DNA from: Crambe crambe
Taxonomy: Eukaryota > Porifera > Demospongiae > Poecilosclerida > Crambeidae
Reading direction: 5' to 3'
NCBI GenBank assembly: GCA_963924555.1
Contig: OZ004598.1
Location: 2,194,501-2,258,500, forward strand
DNA: 64,000 nucleotides
A model generated the notes under the pieces. That model did no database searches. It saw nothing but the letters and a program-made list of their open reading frames with translations, and had not been told where the DNA came from. The position numbers and the translations under genes were made by a program. Shown here one piece after another: positions 46,190 through 58,059 of the stretch. Numbering within the stretch: position 1 is the stretch's first letter; every line of letters starts with the position of its first letter.

Positions 46190-46515
46190 AGGGTAAAGGG
46201 TTGCACCTTGGCTGCCAACCAAGTAGCTTCAAATTGAGCTGCTATAACTCCTGAAACAGAGCCTTGGACCCCTTATTTGTAAGCAGGTGAGTTATCTTGG
46301 TGAGAACAATCGGCTATGGTAGATGGGCGGTCCATGAGAGGGCAATCCCTCAATGTCAGTTGTTTGGGGCTTGGTCCAGGATATGTAATGATGAAGTCAG
46401 AATTAGCCCAAGCCATCTGGGCAGTGTATTTCCAGTTGGTCTGATAAGTGTGTGGTTAGTATCTCCTTAATGGCACACAATTTTGATTCCAGTTGTAGAA
46501 ACGAGTGCACCAACA
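46190..46515 (-). repeat. Fragment of the interspersed module (inverted)
   Basis: Matches 24.2-24.55 kb in reverse (CCTTGGCTGCCAA, GAGCCTTGGACCCCTTATTT, GAGAGGGCAATCCCTCA). It continues after the MITE at 46656 for a few tens of bases. Confidence 0.75.
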
Positions 46516-46521
46516 TATCAA

Positions 46522-46655
46522 GGATCAATATGGATGAACGGCCCCACTCTTTAATCGCATTCTTTTTTAATTCTTTTTTATTATAATTATATAAGAATGC
46601 GCGAAATTAAAAAAGAATGCGATTAGAGGGTGGGGCCGTTCATCCATATTGATCC
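46522..46655. mobile_element. 134-bp hAT-type MITE with 8-bp TSD
   Basis: Inverted ends of about 45-50 bp starting GGATCAATATGGATGAACGG. Exact CATATCAA copies flank it at 46514-46521 and 46656-46663, and uninterrupted modules carry one copy. An 8 bp duplication suggests hAT mobilisation. Confidence 0.85.
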
Positions 46656-47047
46656 CATATCAACACTTGCTCAAACTGCTCCAGTTGGCTGAGCAAGAAT
46701 TAGGCCCACATGGTGTTCTGTCCATGGCATAACAGTTGACCACTAAGTTTTCAGAAGTCTACCCCCATAAAATTGGGAGACTGGGCTGGTTTTTGGAAAC
46801 CGTGCACAGGATCAAAGCTCCAATAAGAAGTGGGAAACTGAAGGGGTCTGCTACCTGAAAAGGCAGTGGCTACCAAGGACTAGAAATATGACTTCTCAGT
46901 ATAGAGGTAGGTCTGTGGTATTGCCATTTTCCCCTTCTCAACTCATTTTGAAAAGGTCTAGCAGCTAGACTATGCCCTCACATAATAGACTATAGTCTCA
47001 TGTTAATTATACCCCAGATTAATCATACAATGCAAATGAGAATGTGG

Positions 47048-47661
47048 TTAATATTGCTGTGCTAGTTTTGCCCATCTGTTCCTGTGGTTGTTCTGTTGAT
47101 GATTTGTGCCTTGAGTCAAAGCATGTGCATATTCATTATTGTGGACAACAAACCTGAATCTAGTAGCAGTGAAGTTGAGCATGTTGTGTTTGTTTGATAA
47201 TTGTTTTGTTCCTTGCTTATAGACCCCATGCCATTTCTTAGCAAACTTGATTATTATGGCCTGATGATCAAGAAACTTTCTGATGCACTTGAAGGTGGAG
47301 CATGGTCCTTGCATGGAATCCCCAAGTGAACTTTTACATCCATTTTTAAAGAAATGGACAGGACACATTCTTTCACAAAAACCACAATCGGCAAGTTCTA
47401 CCCTGTAATCGACAGTTACAAGAAAGGGGGAGTACCCCATATAACACATACAAATTTGTAGAAAAGGTGAGTATCTTCAGATGTGCCCAATGCACCCATA
47501 ATGCCAAAAGAATTTGCAGGTGGAAATGCAAAGTTTGAATTTTGGATGACAAGATGAAGGAACAACATTATTTGGAAAAGTCTTTTTAAATAGCCAAAAA
47601 AAAAAAAAAAAATGTCTCCATCAATGTTGATGATCTGTTTCACCATGAGTTTTGGTTGCAT
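47048..47661 (-). other. Unrecognised minus-strand open stretches
   Basis: Two overlapping open stretches (one with CGFCERMCPVHFFKNGC, one with FAFPPANSFGIMGALG) might be parts of a decayed gene. I recognise no family and no clear splice sites. A poly-A tract at about 47597-47612 crosses one of them. Confidence 0.25.
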
Positions 47662-47954
47662 TATTGTAACTGATTATAACACCATGGAACCATGGCAGGG
47701 TTTCCCCCAGTATACTAAGTGCAGGGCGGGCCACCCTGTTTGGATATAGAACTTCAAAGAAAGTGGGCTGGGTCTATGGCACTAATTGAATTATATTCTC
47801 ATGAATATACTTAAGCACCCTGTTTGAAAGTACAGCTAGGGGAGACTCTGCATGGACATCATGAACACAATGTGGGCCTGACTCTTACTCAGCCTCCTAG
47901 AGCAGGGTTGGATCCAGGGGTGGGGTTGAGGGGCCCTTTTTATTATAAATGAAA

Positions 47955-48315
47955 ATTTTGACCATGCCTACTTGCTTAGCCATGTCTATTTTTCTTTACA
48001 AATTTGTGTTTCTCCTCTGAAGTAGTATAATTAGAAGAGAGAACATGTTACATGTGTGGGCTAACTCAACTAGGAACTATTGCAGTTACTATATCATCTA
48101 AGGCTACGGTCAAAGAAAAATAATCTATGTATATTGTACATGACACCCATTTTGACTTTCACTTTCAAGGTCACACATTGGATAACTTGGTGCATACTAA
48201 CTGTGACCTTGTACGTGTCATTTCAAAGATATCTTTGAGTACATTGGCTTGTATTGATAACTCAGTGCATACCAACTGTGATTTCATTAACAGTCACACC
48301 TGTGACCTTGCGTTC
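47955..48315 (+). repeat. Fragment of the interspersed module (direct)
   Basis: Matches 23.50-23.85 kb in the same orientation (ACCATGCCTACTTGCTTAGC onward), including the GATAACTCAGTGCATAC subrepeats. It ends abruptly at about 48315. Confidence 0.75.
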
Positions 48316-49439
48316 TCATGCAGCTTCTCACAGCCATGACATTATAGCTACATGGCATAGAGCACATTGTCCTTTACCGTAAAAACAATTAAGAGTGTAC
48401 TTTATACCAAAGGAATGTTCCCTGTAAACAGTAGATATTACATGCAGTTTATACTGTTTACAGAGAGCATTCCTTAGATATGCAGTAGTTATATAGAGTG
48501 TAGCCTTTCCATGCCACACATTCCACTCTATTTATACATACATCAGAACAAGTCGGTGGTGAAAGTCAATAAAATACACTAGGAGATCCCACTGACACGA
48601 TTTGCAGTAGAAGGTGACGAGGCATGCACTTTTCACTAATGCTTTGTTATCCATTGCTCCCTTACATAACATTCCTGCTTCCTCATTTCCCATGGAAGAA
48701 GATCGGAATTTCAATTCCCACTTCAGTTCCTCAAGTCTTCAAGTATGCATTCATCCAGTTTACTTACAGTTGTTACTTGACAGGTGTTTCAAGATTCCCT
48801 AAAATCGCAGTATGTACTATAGCTAGCTTGATACTAAACTGCCCTCCTCAAAATGTGCACAGTCTCTTCAAATTGACGATTTATCCAGATCATTACACAA
48901 CATACTAAATCAATTTTTTCCTCTTGCGTAAGATGAAATGAGTTGAGTCCCCTCTAAATTTTTGTCCATGTGAGAATTATAGCTAGCTATAGCCTTAATT
49001 AGCTAGCTAAGCCTATCCCTTTCTGTTAATTATTGTTCTGGTGGCTACGTAGATTTGCGGTTTTTTTGTGAACACCTTCTTTGCAGTCCATAATTGGTTC
49101 ACTTCAGCAGTTGAGTTGTCTATCATAATTATGAAAAAAAAAAAGTATGATCTGAAAGATTACAAAATAATTAGCTGGACTCAACAATGGACTTCTGCTT
49201 CTGAAATTCTTAAACATTATAGGGCAGTAAAGCCATGCATGCATGCTCTAATTCAACCAGCTTGCACCATTTAAAATGAAGAATGGTGTCCGGTTTTGTC
49301 TCAGCTGAGGATTAGCACTTTTTATGGTAGCTATGCAGGAACTTTCTTAAAATCTAGCAATCATAATAATAAGTCCTTTCAATTTTATAGGGACTAACTA
49401 TAGCAAGTCATGTACATGTACGCAGCATGGTCTCCTTCA
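48316..49439. other. No supported gene; one imperfect hairpin
   Basis: Arms AAGGAATGTTCCCTGTAAAC and its imperfect complement span 48410-48477. Short frames near 48.6-48.9 and 49.07-49.27 kb match nothing known. Confidence 0.45.
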
Positions 49440-49830
49440 CATTTCCATTTGATTCTGTCACAGGGTGTCGAGATGCAGTACAGAGACTCAGTACAGAGAC
49501 TCTTAAGAGTGTTTTAGTGCTGGTATAATGTGGTCTCCCTAATTAAAGTAGTCTGTTGCCCATGATATTATAGAGTCCAGTTCTTCTCTGTGATTCTGAT
49601 AGGGTTCAGTGTACAGAGATGCTTCATTAGTGCTGGTATAGTATGGTCTCCCTAATTAGAGCAGTCTGCATGGTATAGAACCCGGTCCTACTCCATTTCA
49701 TCCATGGATTCCTTCTCTGTGATTCTATTTTTGTCAACTTTCAGTATAGAGATGCTTAAGAGTGTCTTAGTGTTTTTATAGTGTGGTCTCCCTAATTAGA
49801 GCAGTTTGGCTATCTGGTGCCTACAATAAT
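49440..49830 (-). repeat. Three decayed units of the 163-bp satellite
   Basis: GATTCTGTCACAGGGTGTC, AGTGCTGGTATAATGTGGTC and CCTAATTAGAGCAGTCTG recur three times with decay, in the orientation of the right arm array (40290-41420). Confidence 0.75.
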
Positions 49831-50185
49831 TATCAATAGAGTCTATCATCACATGATCCCTTGCTGAAAAATACAGAGTACACAGAGAGATAGCTATCTG
49901 ACTGTCCTGGTCACGGTGTACAAGCAAGGGCATATCGAGCTACAAAGCGGTTGAGAGGGCATGCAACTAGTGCAGATGTAAATGTATTTAGCCACAATTA
50001 ACTGTAGCCAGTATCTGTGGGCAGAGCCTATATACCATGTGCTAAGCTATTTTTAGTAACATCTTACATTATTCCGTCTATATAAAATTAAATTGATCAC
50101 ATGAAAAAATTATTATAAGTGACTAGCTACGTACGTATAAGCTTGTAATAATAGCACACTCTATACTATACAAAAAAGTAAGTTT

Positions 50186-53100
50186 TCAGCCAATAATGTC
50201 CTCAGACTTATTCTTGAAACTGGACTCTCCAAGTGGTGTAGTGGTTGATTGATGATTTTCACTCTTGAGGTGGCTTTCAATGAACTTTGTTAATTTCTCT
50301 CGCTTTAAGTCACCTTCTTCAATTATCTTCTGTATGTACTTTGTGGAGATCATTTCGTTATCACTTATTGAATCTGTAGAGGTAAGTGGATCATGTAGTC
50401 CTTCAGAAAATAAAGACTTAGCAAGCTGTTTCAAATCTACAGGAGCTTCAGAAAGGGGGTCATCAGAAATTGATCTCTTCTTTCTCCTAGGTGACCCAGT
50501 TGGATGGTCATCACAATGCAGTGGGTCCAAAATCGGTTTCTTTTGATTCTTAGGAAATCTCGGGACAGTCGTGAGAATGTAGCCTACAACTTGACTTCCT
50601 GGAATGGTTATCATCAGTCCTCCATCCTTTCTGCGAATTCGAAAATTGTGTTTAGAACCACCACTTTGGAATTGAAAACTGAATGGACCGATACTTCCAG
50701 TCAAAGCTTGAGCATATGCATACTTCATTAAGATATTGATGACATTGCTGGACTCACTGTTGTAGTCCGAATAGTTCCACGATCCAAGTCCTGGGTAAAA
50801 AAATTTAACGTCAGTAGCTAGGATGAAAGCTGAGGTGTAGTGTGGCAATAGGAATTGTCCAGAATGTGCCACCCGTTTGAAGAACGTCCTTGGTTTCAAT
50901 GGTCCGGGAGACACTGCTCTACTTCCATATTTCTGGAAGTACAATAGCAATAAGAACTAACAAAAATAACAACCTAAAAGAAGCTACATGTATAGGACAT
51001 GGCTTAAGATTATTGTCAGGATTATACACGCATTCATGTTTCTTCTTCTAACAAACATGACATTAACATTATAGCTACAGAAAAGGAAAAATGGCAGACA
51101 GGGAGGTTTGGCTATCATACTTCCAATGTGAATGTTAGAAAATGATTGTGAAAGTATGAAAGGTTAAAATTAATGCCTACCATAGTGAAATGATCCACAT
51201 TCTCGAAAACTGATCGATCCAACCAACGCCTGTTGACAGTAACTTTCAACAGTGAAGCTGATATCTTCACAGGAACAGAGTTCATTAATTTGGTGAAGTT
51301 ATCAAATACTTTAAATGACTTCAATTCGCTATCAACTGAACAGGAATGGATGTTCCACAGGTTAGTACTTGTGGCATTTATGGGTACTTCAATGTCAATA
51401 CAGTTTCTGGTTCCATTTCCACTTTCCTGACAATGTAGATCTGTATCAACTTGTCGAGAATCAAAAGCAAATTTCAACTGCTTGGCTCCGGGACAACCAA
51501 TCACATTTGTATCAGTGCTAGTAGTTGCATCGATGGATTCTGCTGTCTCTGCTTTGCCTGCTTTAGTTATCTGAGCATTAATGATTATCAAATCAGAAAA
51601 TATTTTCGATAATTTTCGTTCAATCTCTTGAACACTATCTGATCTTCCCTCTAATATAGACTTTAGATATTCTGCTTGAGCAAAATGCTCTGATACTTCT
51701 TGCAAGAGGAAACGGAAAGCTGTGTGGCCATTAATTATATCTGCACAAATTGTCAAATTTACCCTAGTGAAGCATTCTACTTCCATATGAAGTAGCTTAT
51801 CGACTCCATTCTTCACCAAGTCTCTTAGATCACTCAAGCTCCTTTTGATCTCTTGTAGGGTATTATTTATTTTAGATGTTATTTTTGAACTCAATTCATT
51901 TTTTGTGGCATTCAATAATGCTTGCTGTGCTAGCAACAATGATTTTTTATAACGCAACTGGTCAGAACTCTCAGTAACACTGGAATGAAATACAAAAAAA
52001 AAATATTATAATTATATATTTAGTGCTAGTCACATGACTTGTGACCAATCAGATCCTCTGAAAAGTGTGCTTAAATCTTTTATGTGCACTAAAATTTATG
52101 TTTAATGTACACTTGAAGAACAGTGCTGAAGGATGACCTTTCAACCTCAGTCCTGTGTACATGTACAGTAAGTGAGGAGCTATATGTCCTCTCTTATAGA
52201 CTTTAGCATTTCACTATCTATATTGGGTTTCAAACAGGAAAACCTCAGCTACATCAGAGTGATCTAAATAATTTAGTTCTGATCGCAACACTCAATTCCA
52301 GTTGGTCCTTACATAACATTCTTATGACTCACCATTATTCTTTTACAGCAAGCTCTGACACACATTGGGTTCAGTAAGAATTAATGCAATTATTATATTA
52401 ATGCATGGTGCACTTGAACAGTCTCGTGCAGGCACATTACAAAATTTAGAACTATAGATAAGAGTAAACTAAACATTAGCTACTTATGCATAGGAATTAA
52501 GTCAATTTTCCACATAGTAGCTAGCTAACTCATACATGCCTAAAAGAGCCTGGATTTTTGAAGGCAAAGCCAATATAGAGATATGTCTTTCAACTGATTT
52601 CATAATGTTTTCTTTTCTTAATATTATAATTCTACAGACATCCAAGTTGATTATACCCCTCACATGTGTGTGCTCAAGGCACATGTACAGGCAGCTAACT
52701 ACATTTTGCAGTATACATAATATATATGTAGCTAATATCAATATCATGTTTTGAGACTCCATGGATAAGACTAACTTACTATATTGCTACAATCATACGG
52801 TCATAAACCATCTAGTTCACCTTTTGCTTAAGTGGCGATACCAGTCAGTTGGCTCTAAAGAGAAGGGATAAATGGTGACATGTGCATTCTTTTCCGAAGG
52901 TTGTCCCATTGATTTGAACAAAGCACGAGTAGCCATCAATTTATCTTCATAGGTATCAACTTCGAAATACTGCAACTGTTTCTCTACCTCTGATTTATAA
53001 CCGAAAGTTTGCCATTTCTGGTATGCGGCTTCAGTATCACTTTCAAATCCTGATAACTTTCTTTGTCCCCAAGCTTCAAATGATTGCTGAGGCAGATAAT

Positions 53101-53719
53101 TGTGGCTAGAGTCAATGGTATCTTCCTTTAAAGCTTTCTGGCGGATATAGTTTGATCTGTAATAGTCATAAAGCATGAATCGTGGCAGCCGACTCTCATT
53201 TCTTATAACTCGTTCCTGATTTGGCACCAATTCCTGAAGGTAATACTTTGCCCTGAGCACTTCCTCGTCACTGAAATTCTGAGGGAGTAGTATCATATGA
53301 GTCAAGATGGAGTCATACACTGATGAAATAGAATCGAAATGATGCTCTACCACATTTTCTGATCCATTTAATTTATTAGCTGCTTTGAACTGAGATGATT
53401 CAATGGGGTAAACCTTATCAACCAACGGTAGTCCATGCTCCATTACAGATATCGGCAGTTCTTCTGACTCAGAAAGCCTTGACACTCCTTTAGGATTAAA
53501 CTTCGCAAAGGATAAAGGTGTTCCTATATTCAGAAGTTCTACATTCGTTTCGGGTTTATCGCGATCACAAATAGCGTTGTCAGTTATGACCCTGTACAAC
53601 TTGCGATATACCTCTCTTAAGACTGCTCTCCGACGACATTCACTTGCACTCAGTTCTGCGCCTCTAACCGAGAATCCGTACAAAGCAACGGTAAACAAGA
53701 AGATTTTCACCCATTCCAT
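50186..53719 (-). CDS. Secreted coiled-coil protein of unnamed family, 814 aa (paralogue 3)
   Basis: Exons 52821-53719, 51181-51979 and 50186-50932 (899+799+747 nt) join in frame with GT-AG introns at the same phases as paralogues 1 and 4. The start at 53719 gives a signal peptide (MEWVKIFLFTVALYGFSV). It is the most diverged member: the N-terminal domain keeps SLEPTDWYRHL, the middle is helical with several Cys, and the C-terminal block reads VTVNRRWLDRSVFEN, VSPGP, LPHYTSAFILATDVKFF, IPGSQVVGYI and PRFPK. It has a C-terminal extension of about 110 residues with a basic RRKKRS site that looks like a proprotein-convertase site. Function unknown. It is head-to-head with paralogue 4. Confidence 0.8.
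52020..52470. repeat. Copy of the arm A intron insertion
   Basis: Similar to 27611-28100 (TAGTGCTAGTCACATGACTT, then GAAGAACAGTGCTGAAGG). Only one inverted end is clear. It sits in the first intron of paralogue 3. Confidence 0.6.
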
Positions 53720-53904
53720 GATCACTTGACTAGCTAGCTGGCTAAAATAACTGCAGATTTGCTGCATTTTTGCTGCATTTTTATTACGCTTCAAAAAAAT
53801 TAAATGCGCGCGCACCGCAATAGCTAACATACAAGGTAATAGTTTAAATATAAATAGCTAGCGAAACAGTTAGTAGCTGCATACCAGTTCTTTCAGCTGC
53901 GAAG
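53720..53904. promoter_or_regulatory. 185-bp bidirectional promoter of paralogues 3 and 4
   Basis: The two start codons face away from each other across 185 bp. A TTTAAATATAAATAG stretch at about 53843-53857 could serve as a TATA-like element for the plus gene. CG-rich GCGCGCGCAC lies at about 53807. Motif roles are inferred. Confidence 0.5.
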
Positions 53905-56900
53905 ATGAAGGTGTTGATTTTTTTTGTGTGCTTGTTAGGCCTGACTAAATGTCAATCAAGTAGTGATGTTGCATTTGGTACAGCTAGCGGGCTTTACACA
54001 ACCTTAAGGAACGTAGTCTTCCCAAAGCATGAATTGGACAGTAATAAACCAATTGCAAATAGATTTCTTCTCTTAATGCCTGGAAAAGTGCTGAACTATT
54101 TCGATTATTTTCCTGGAAGAGATTATGTCAATTTTATCCAAGTGAGTTTGTAGCTAATAGCACAGAGCTATGCAGGTGGAATAAAATTCCAAATAAAGCA
54201 TCATGCACTTTAGCTAGCTAGCTAATCTTATACTAGGTGAAAATACACTGCACTGCAATTTTCGAAAACTCACATAAGTACTTATCCTCCAGCTATTTGG
54301 TTCCACTAGCTAAAATTTATCACAGTTTTCTAACAATCTTGTTATTTCTCTCAGTGCAGCTAACATGATAAAATCCAATAGAATTTATTCTCATAAAAAA
54401 GAAACCACCAACATTTCAACCGGAATACTCTAGCCTGTGATACAAATGAGCTATAGCTAGCTATATAAGAACGTTTCTGTGTGGATTTTTTGTATCACCC
54501 TGATGAAGGCTAGAGTATTCTGGTTGAAATGTTGGTGGTCTGTTTCATAAAGCTAATTTTTATGAGAACTAATTCTATTGAATCTTAATAATTTATTATT
54601 ACAGAATCCCGATTCTTCAAATCATGAAGCTCTCGTCCCACCTAATGTGATGGAAAAATGGTTTGATCTTGCAGATGCTATTATAAGTCCAAATCCGATG
54701 AATGGTCAAACCACAGGAAAAAGTCTAGCAAATGTGTACAGATCTATATTATATCAAATAAAAGTGTTAGGACTGGACAATAAAACTCCCTCAGAAAAGG
54801 GAGCAGCTAACGCAGCAGTCAGAGTTCTAAATGAACTTGTGTTTGATCCTGATAATGTGACACATAAAGTTCCCCGTCTTAGTCTCTACGAGAGATATCG
54901 AGACTTGTATAATGCTCGCAGGTTGGAAATGGAGAATGAGATCGAAGAGAAGCGAACGAGTGTAGGATTTTTGGATTATCAGCTATGGTTCCAAAGAAAC
55001 TATCCATCTCTTCAGTCCAAAGTAGAGGGTGCATATACTCGGTGGTTAATTTTCGGTGATAAGGAGAAGGTAGAATCGAATATTGCTGTTTTGGATACAG
55101 GATCAGCTGCACAAATGTTGGAAGAAGCCAGAATGTCACTACGAGCATCTGCTGTTCAGTCACTCGATCGGACAAGGAAAATATATCCTGTTAGTTTTGA
55201 ACCGTCAGATTGGTATAAATATCTACTGCCAGAGTGAGTTATGAGTGAACTTAAAATATATTATAGTCGCTTTGCCTATGCCAAATATATATCCATACAT
55301 TAATGAACTTTACCCTTTGTGTCTCTTTAGTGACTTATAATTGTCACTATAACTTAGCTATTAATTTGCTAGCTACCGTTTAAATATTTAATTGGAATAG
55401 TTTCTACCTATAGCATTAATTGAGCAGATGAACAGTTAAAACTATTGCTTGGATAATCAGTTCAGCTACGTACATTGAGAGTCATACAGCCCACATTTAA
55501 TTTTTGATGCTCTCTGAGCTTGATCCTTTTATTCTTGACCCTTGAACATGCAGTTTTTACTTTTCTTTTGAGCCTTATTAAACTAGAGAACTGCATACTG
55601 AAATTTATGCATGCATAACCAAATTAATTTATAGTGGTAAGTTTTGACATGCTTCAAGTTAGTTTCCCTGATTATAATTATCATTATATATAGGATTCAG
55701 AAACCAAGCAAATATCAGTTACGTTTAATGTACGGAAGAATAATAAGCAAAAGTCACGCAATTGAAGAAATGATAAAGGCTGTTGAGCAAAGTGATCTTA
55801 CATCAGAAGTTGAGGGTTCAAAACGAAAGTACGAAAAATTGCAGGAATCTGCTAAAAAAAACATCTCAAAATATATTGAAAAGCAGTACAAGTGCCTTGA
55901 TGACTCTACAGGAGCAAAGAATGAATGTTTGGCATACGATCAACTTAGAGAATCTTTGATCGAAATTTTACACAATGAATCTTTGGCTTTTTCCTCATAT
56001 CAAAATATGAAAAATAACCAGTCAAAGACTCAATACATTAATTATCTTCAAAGAGAGAAGTCTGCATTGGATACTCAGGAACTCAGGATTCAAGCGTTAC
56101 TTGGTGACACAGGTCCCTATCTTGGAGGTTTTCTTGATTCCTCAATACTTACAGTGGCTAATGTAACAAATGCACGAGACGACCAGTGGATGCAGGTGGA
56201 ATTCAACCGTGATTTATACCTGAGGACCACAAGTCAAAAAAGCAAATCTGACTCTGTTACAACACAGTGGGGTAATAATGGGTTGTTTGTTAGCGGCAGC
56301 GTTGGGTTTTCTTATCATAGAAATCTTGGTTCTTATCGTGACCAAATTTTGAAATCAAATATGCAAGTCAAGGGAGAATTTCTTCGTGTAACTATCAAGA
56401 GACCATGGTTCAAACCAGAAGTGTTTGAAAATCCTGAGTTTACATATGTACGTAAGCAATTTATAATTATTAATTATTTTATTAATGTACTTGTATCCTG
56501 CAGAGACAAAAAGGTGTGGACAACGATGCAACTGCTTATGTATCTCCTGGACAAGGACTAACTGAAACACAGTTCTACGAGTCATTAATGGACAGTCCGT
56601 CATCAACTGATGCTAAGATTCATTATAAACTCCCAGAATACACGACTGCATTTCTTCTAGCACGAAATATCGAGCTTGAATTCAGTGGCATGAGTAGCGA
56701 ATCCGTTAATTATTATGCGTCTGAAATGTTTCAATCTGCTGCAAGATTTAACATATTCTGTTTCCATGGCGGTTACTCTGCATCACATTCAGAGCAGACT
56801 TCACACACTCGAGTCGAGAAGACCGCTAATGGTATGAAAATAAAGATTCCAGGTGCTCAAATCATCGGCTATTTCACTCAAATAATACCACGTTTTCCTA

Positions 56901-56914
56901 TCAGTCAAAGTTAA
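53905..56914 (+). CDS. Secreted coiled-coil protein of unnamed family, 676 aa (paralogue 4, arm B)
   Basis: Four exons join in frame: 53905-54141, 54605-55233, 55694-56447 and 56504-56914 (237+629+754+411 nt). Exon 1 starts with a signal peptide (MKVLIFFVCLLGLTKC) and contains NRFLLLMPGKVLNYFDYFPG. Exon 2 has LVPPNVMEKWFDLAD, DPDNVT, LSLYERY, QLWFQRNYPSLQSKVEGAYT, SLDRTR and WYKYLLP. Exon 3 is helical and charged, with GPYLGGFLDSS and RVTIKRPWFKPEVFENP. Exon 4 has YVSPGQG, LPEYTTAFLLAR, IPGAQIIGYF and PRFP. It is the intact twin of the pseudogene at 26424-34089. The first intron is absent from paralogues 1 and 3 and contains a MITE. It is tail-to-tail with the partial membrane gene at 57176. 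Confidence 0.85.
54405..54538. mobile_element. Fold-back MITE in the first intron (arm B)
   Basis: Inverted ends CCACCAACATTTCAACC and complement, about 32 bp, twin of 33545-33663. Weaker inverted flanks (AATTCTATTGAAT-like) extend it outward. Confidence 0.75.
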
Positions 56915-57175
56915 GGTTATTTTTTGGAACTATCATAGCTAGAATTGTTTAGCTCTATAGCAGTTTGGATTAATTTTAGTACTATCATCATAGCCAGCTA
57001 TTAAACTCATGCCTCAACAGTAATATTATAACAATGATACCATTTTTGTTTTTTTTTCTTTTAGCTACAGCGTGTCATCAACTATAAAAAATTAAAGTCT
57101 GAACTTTTAAACAAACATAAACTCTGATTCTATGAATACAATTACAGTAATGTTAGTGTTGACAATCGAAGTTGC

Positions 57176-58055
57176 TTAGTTTTGTTTGGGTAGCAAAGTT
57201 ATAGGACTTGCTTCTTCAAGTTCATGATCTTTACCTCTGGTGGTGGGAGACATTTTTTGTTTGCCATCATTTTTGGTTCTGCTGATATCACCACTTCTCA
57301 TGTCACCATCAAAAACACGATCGTCAAGGACTTGATATACTACATATGACAGTTATTGATACAATGATAATTGAAATACATGTACTAACCACTTGGTTTC
57401 TTTCTTCGTACCACCTTGATGATCTTCACCGCAATAAAGGTTCCACTGATTATGAGGATGATCAGGACGAGGGCCACTATCACAGCAACTATGTACACCT
57501 TCACATCAGAATTTCCTATCGGAACTTCAACACACGCATACACACATACACATCATTACACATACACATCATTACACAGCATACTGTATTAGCTAATAAG
57601 TATGACTTTTATGATGCATGCAAGGAATAAGGAAGTGTTGACCACTGCAAGTGTGATTTCAACCTTTTCCGAGTCCACTCTCGGCCACACATTTAACTGC
57701 ATCTGGTTTGCACCCTGTCCACAATATACCTAAGCCTATAGCAACTGAGACTGCATATAGAATATTACTACAGTGTTGTAAGCATTAGTACAGTAGAATG
57801 CACTTGATGCTGGCTGATTCTGTCTTGCGTGAATTAATAACAACTGCCTGTGGCTATATCACAATGCATATAGGAAGAGCTAAATAGAGTTGACAACTGA
57901 GGAAACTACACCTTATCCATTAAATTTTTGAGGTACGTTGATTTTTTTGGTTTATTTCAGCTGTTCAAGTAGCTAATGAATGTGCAAGTGACGATTATGG
58001 ATAAGGAACATACCTTGAGGAGACTTGGTAGTAGGCTCTATTCTTTGTGCTGTAG
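57176..58055 (-). CDS. Membrane receptor 3' exons (arm B), partial
   Basis: Three exons, 58014-58055 (42 nt), 57390-57524 (135 nt) and 57176-57339 (164 nt), have exactly the lengths and phases of the last three exons of the sushi receptor at 15700-26191. They encode stalk, membrane helix and cytoplasmic tail and have no stops. No sushi or signal exons occur upstream in the window; modules fill it to 63.64 kb. The 5' exons may lie beyond 64 kb, or the gene may be a truncated relic. A CACACATACACATCATTACA microsatellite lies beside the membrane exon. Confidence 0.7.
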
Positions 58056-58059
58056 CTAC

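Noticed and set aside
47048-47661. A host gene with Cys-rich domain
   Set aside because: Cys spacing fits no family I know and splice sites are unclear, so it is listed only as an unrecognised stretch.
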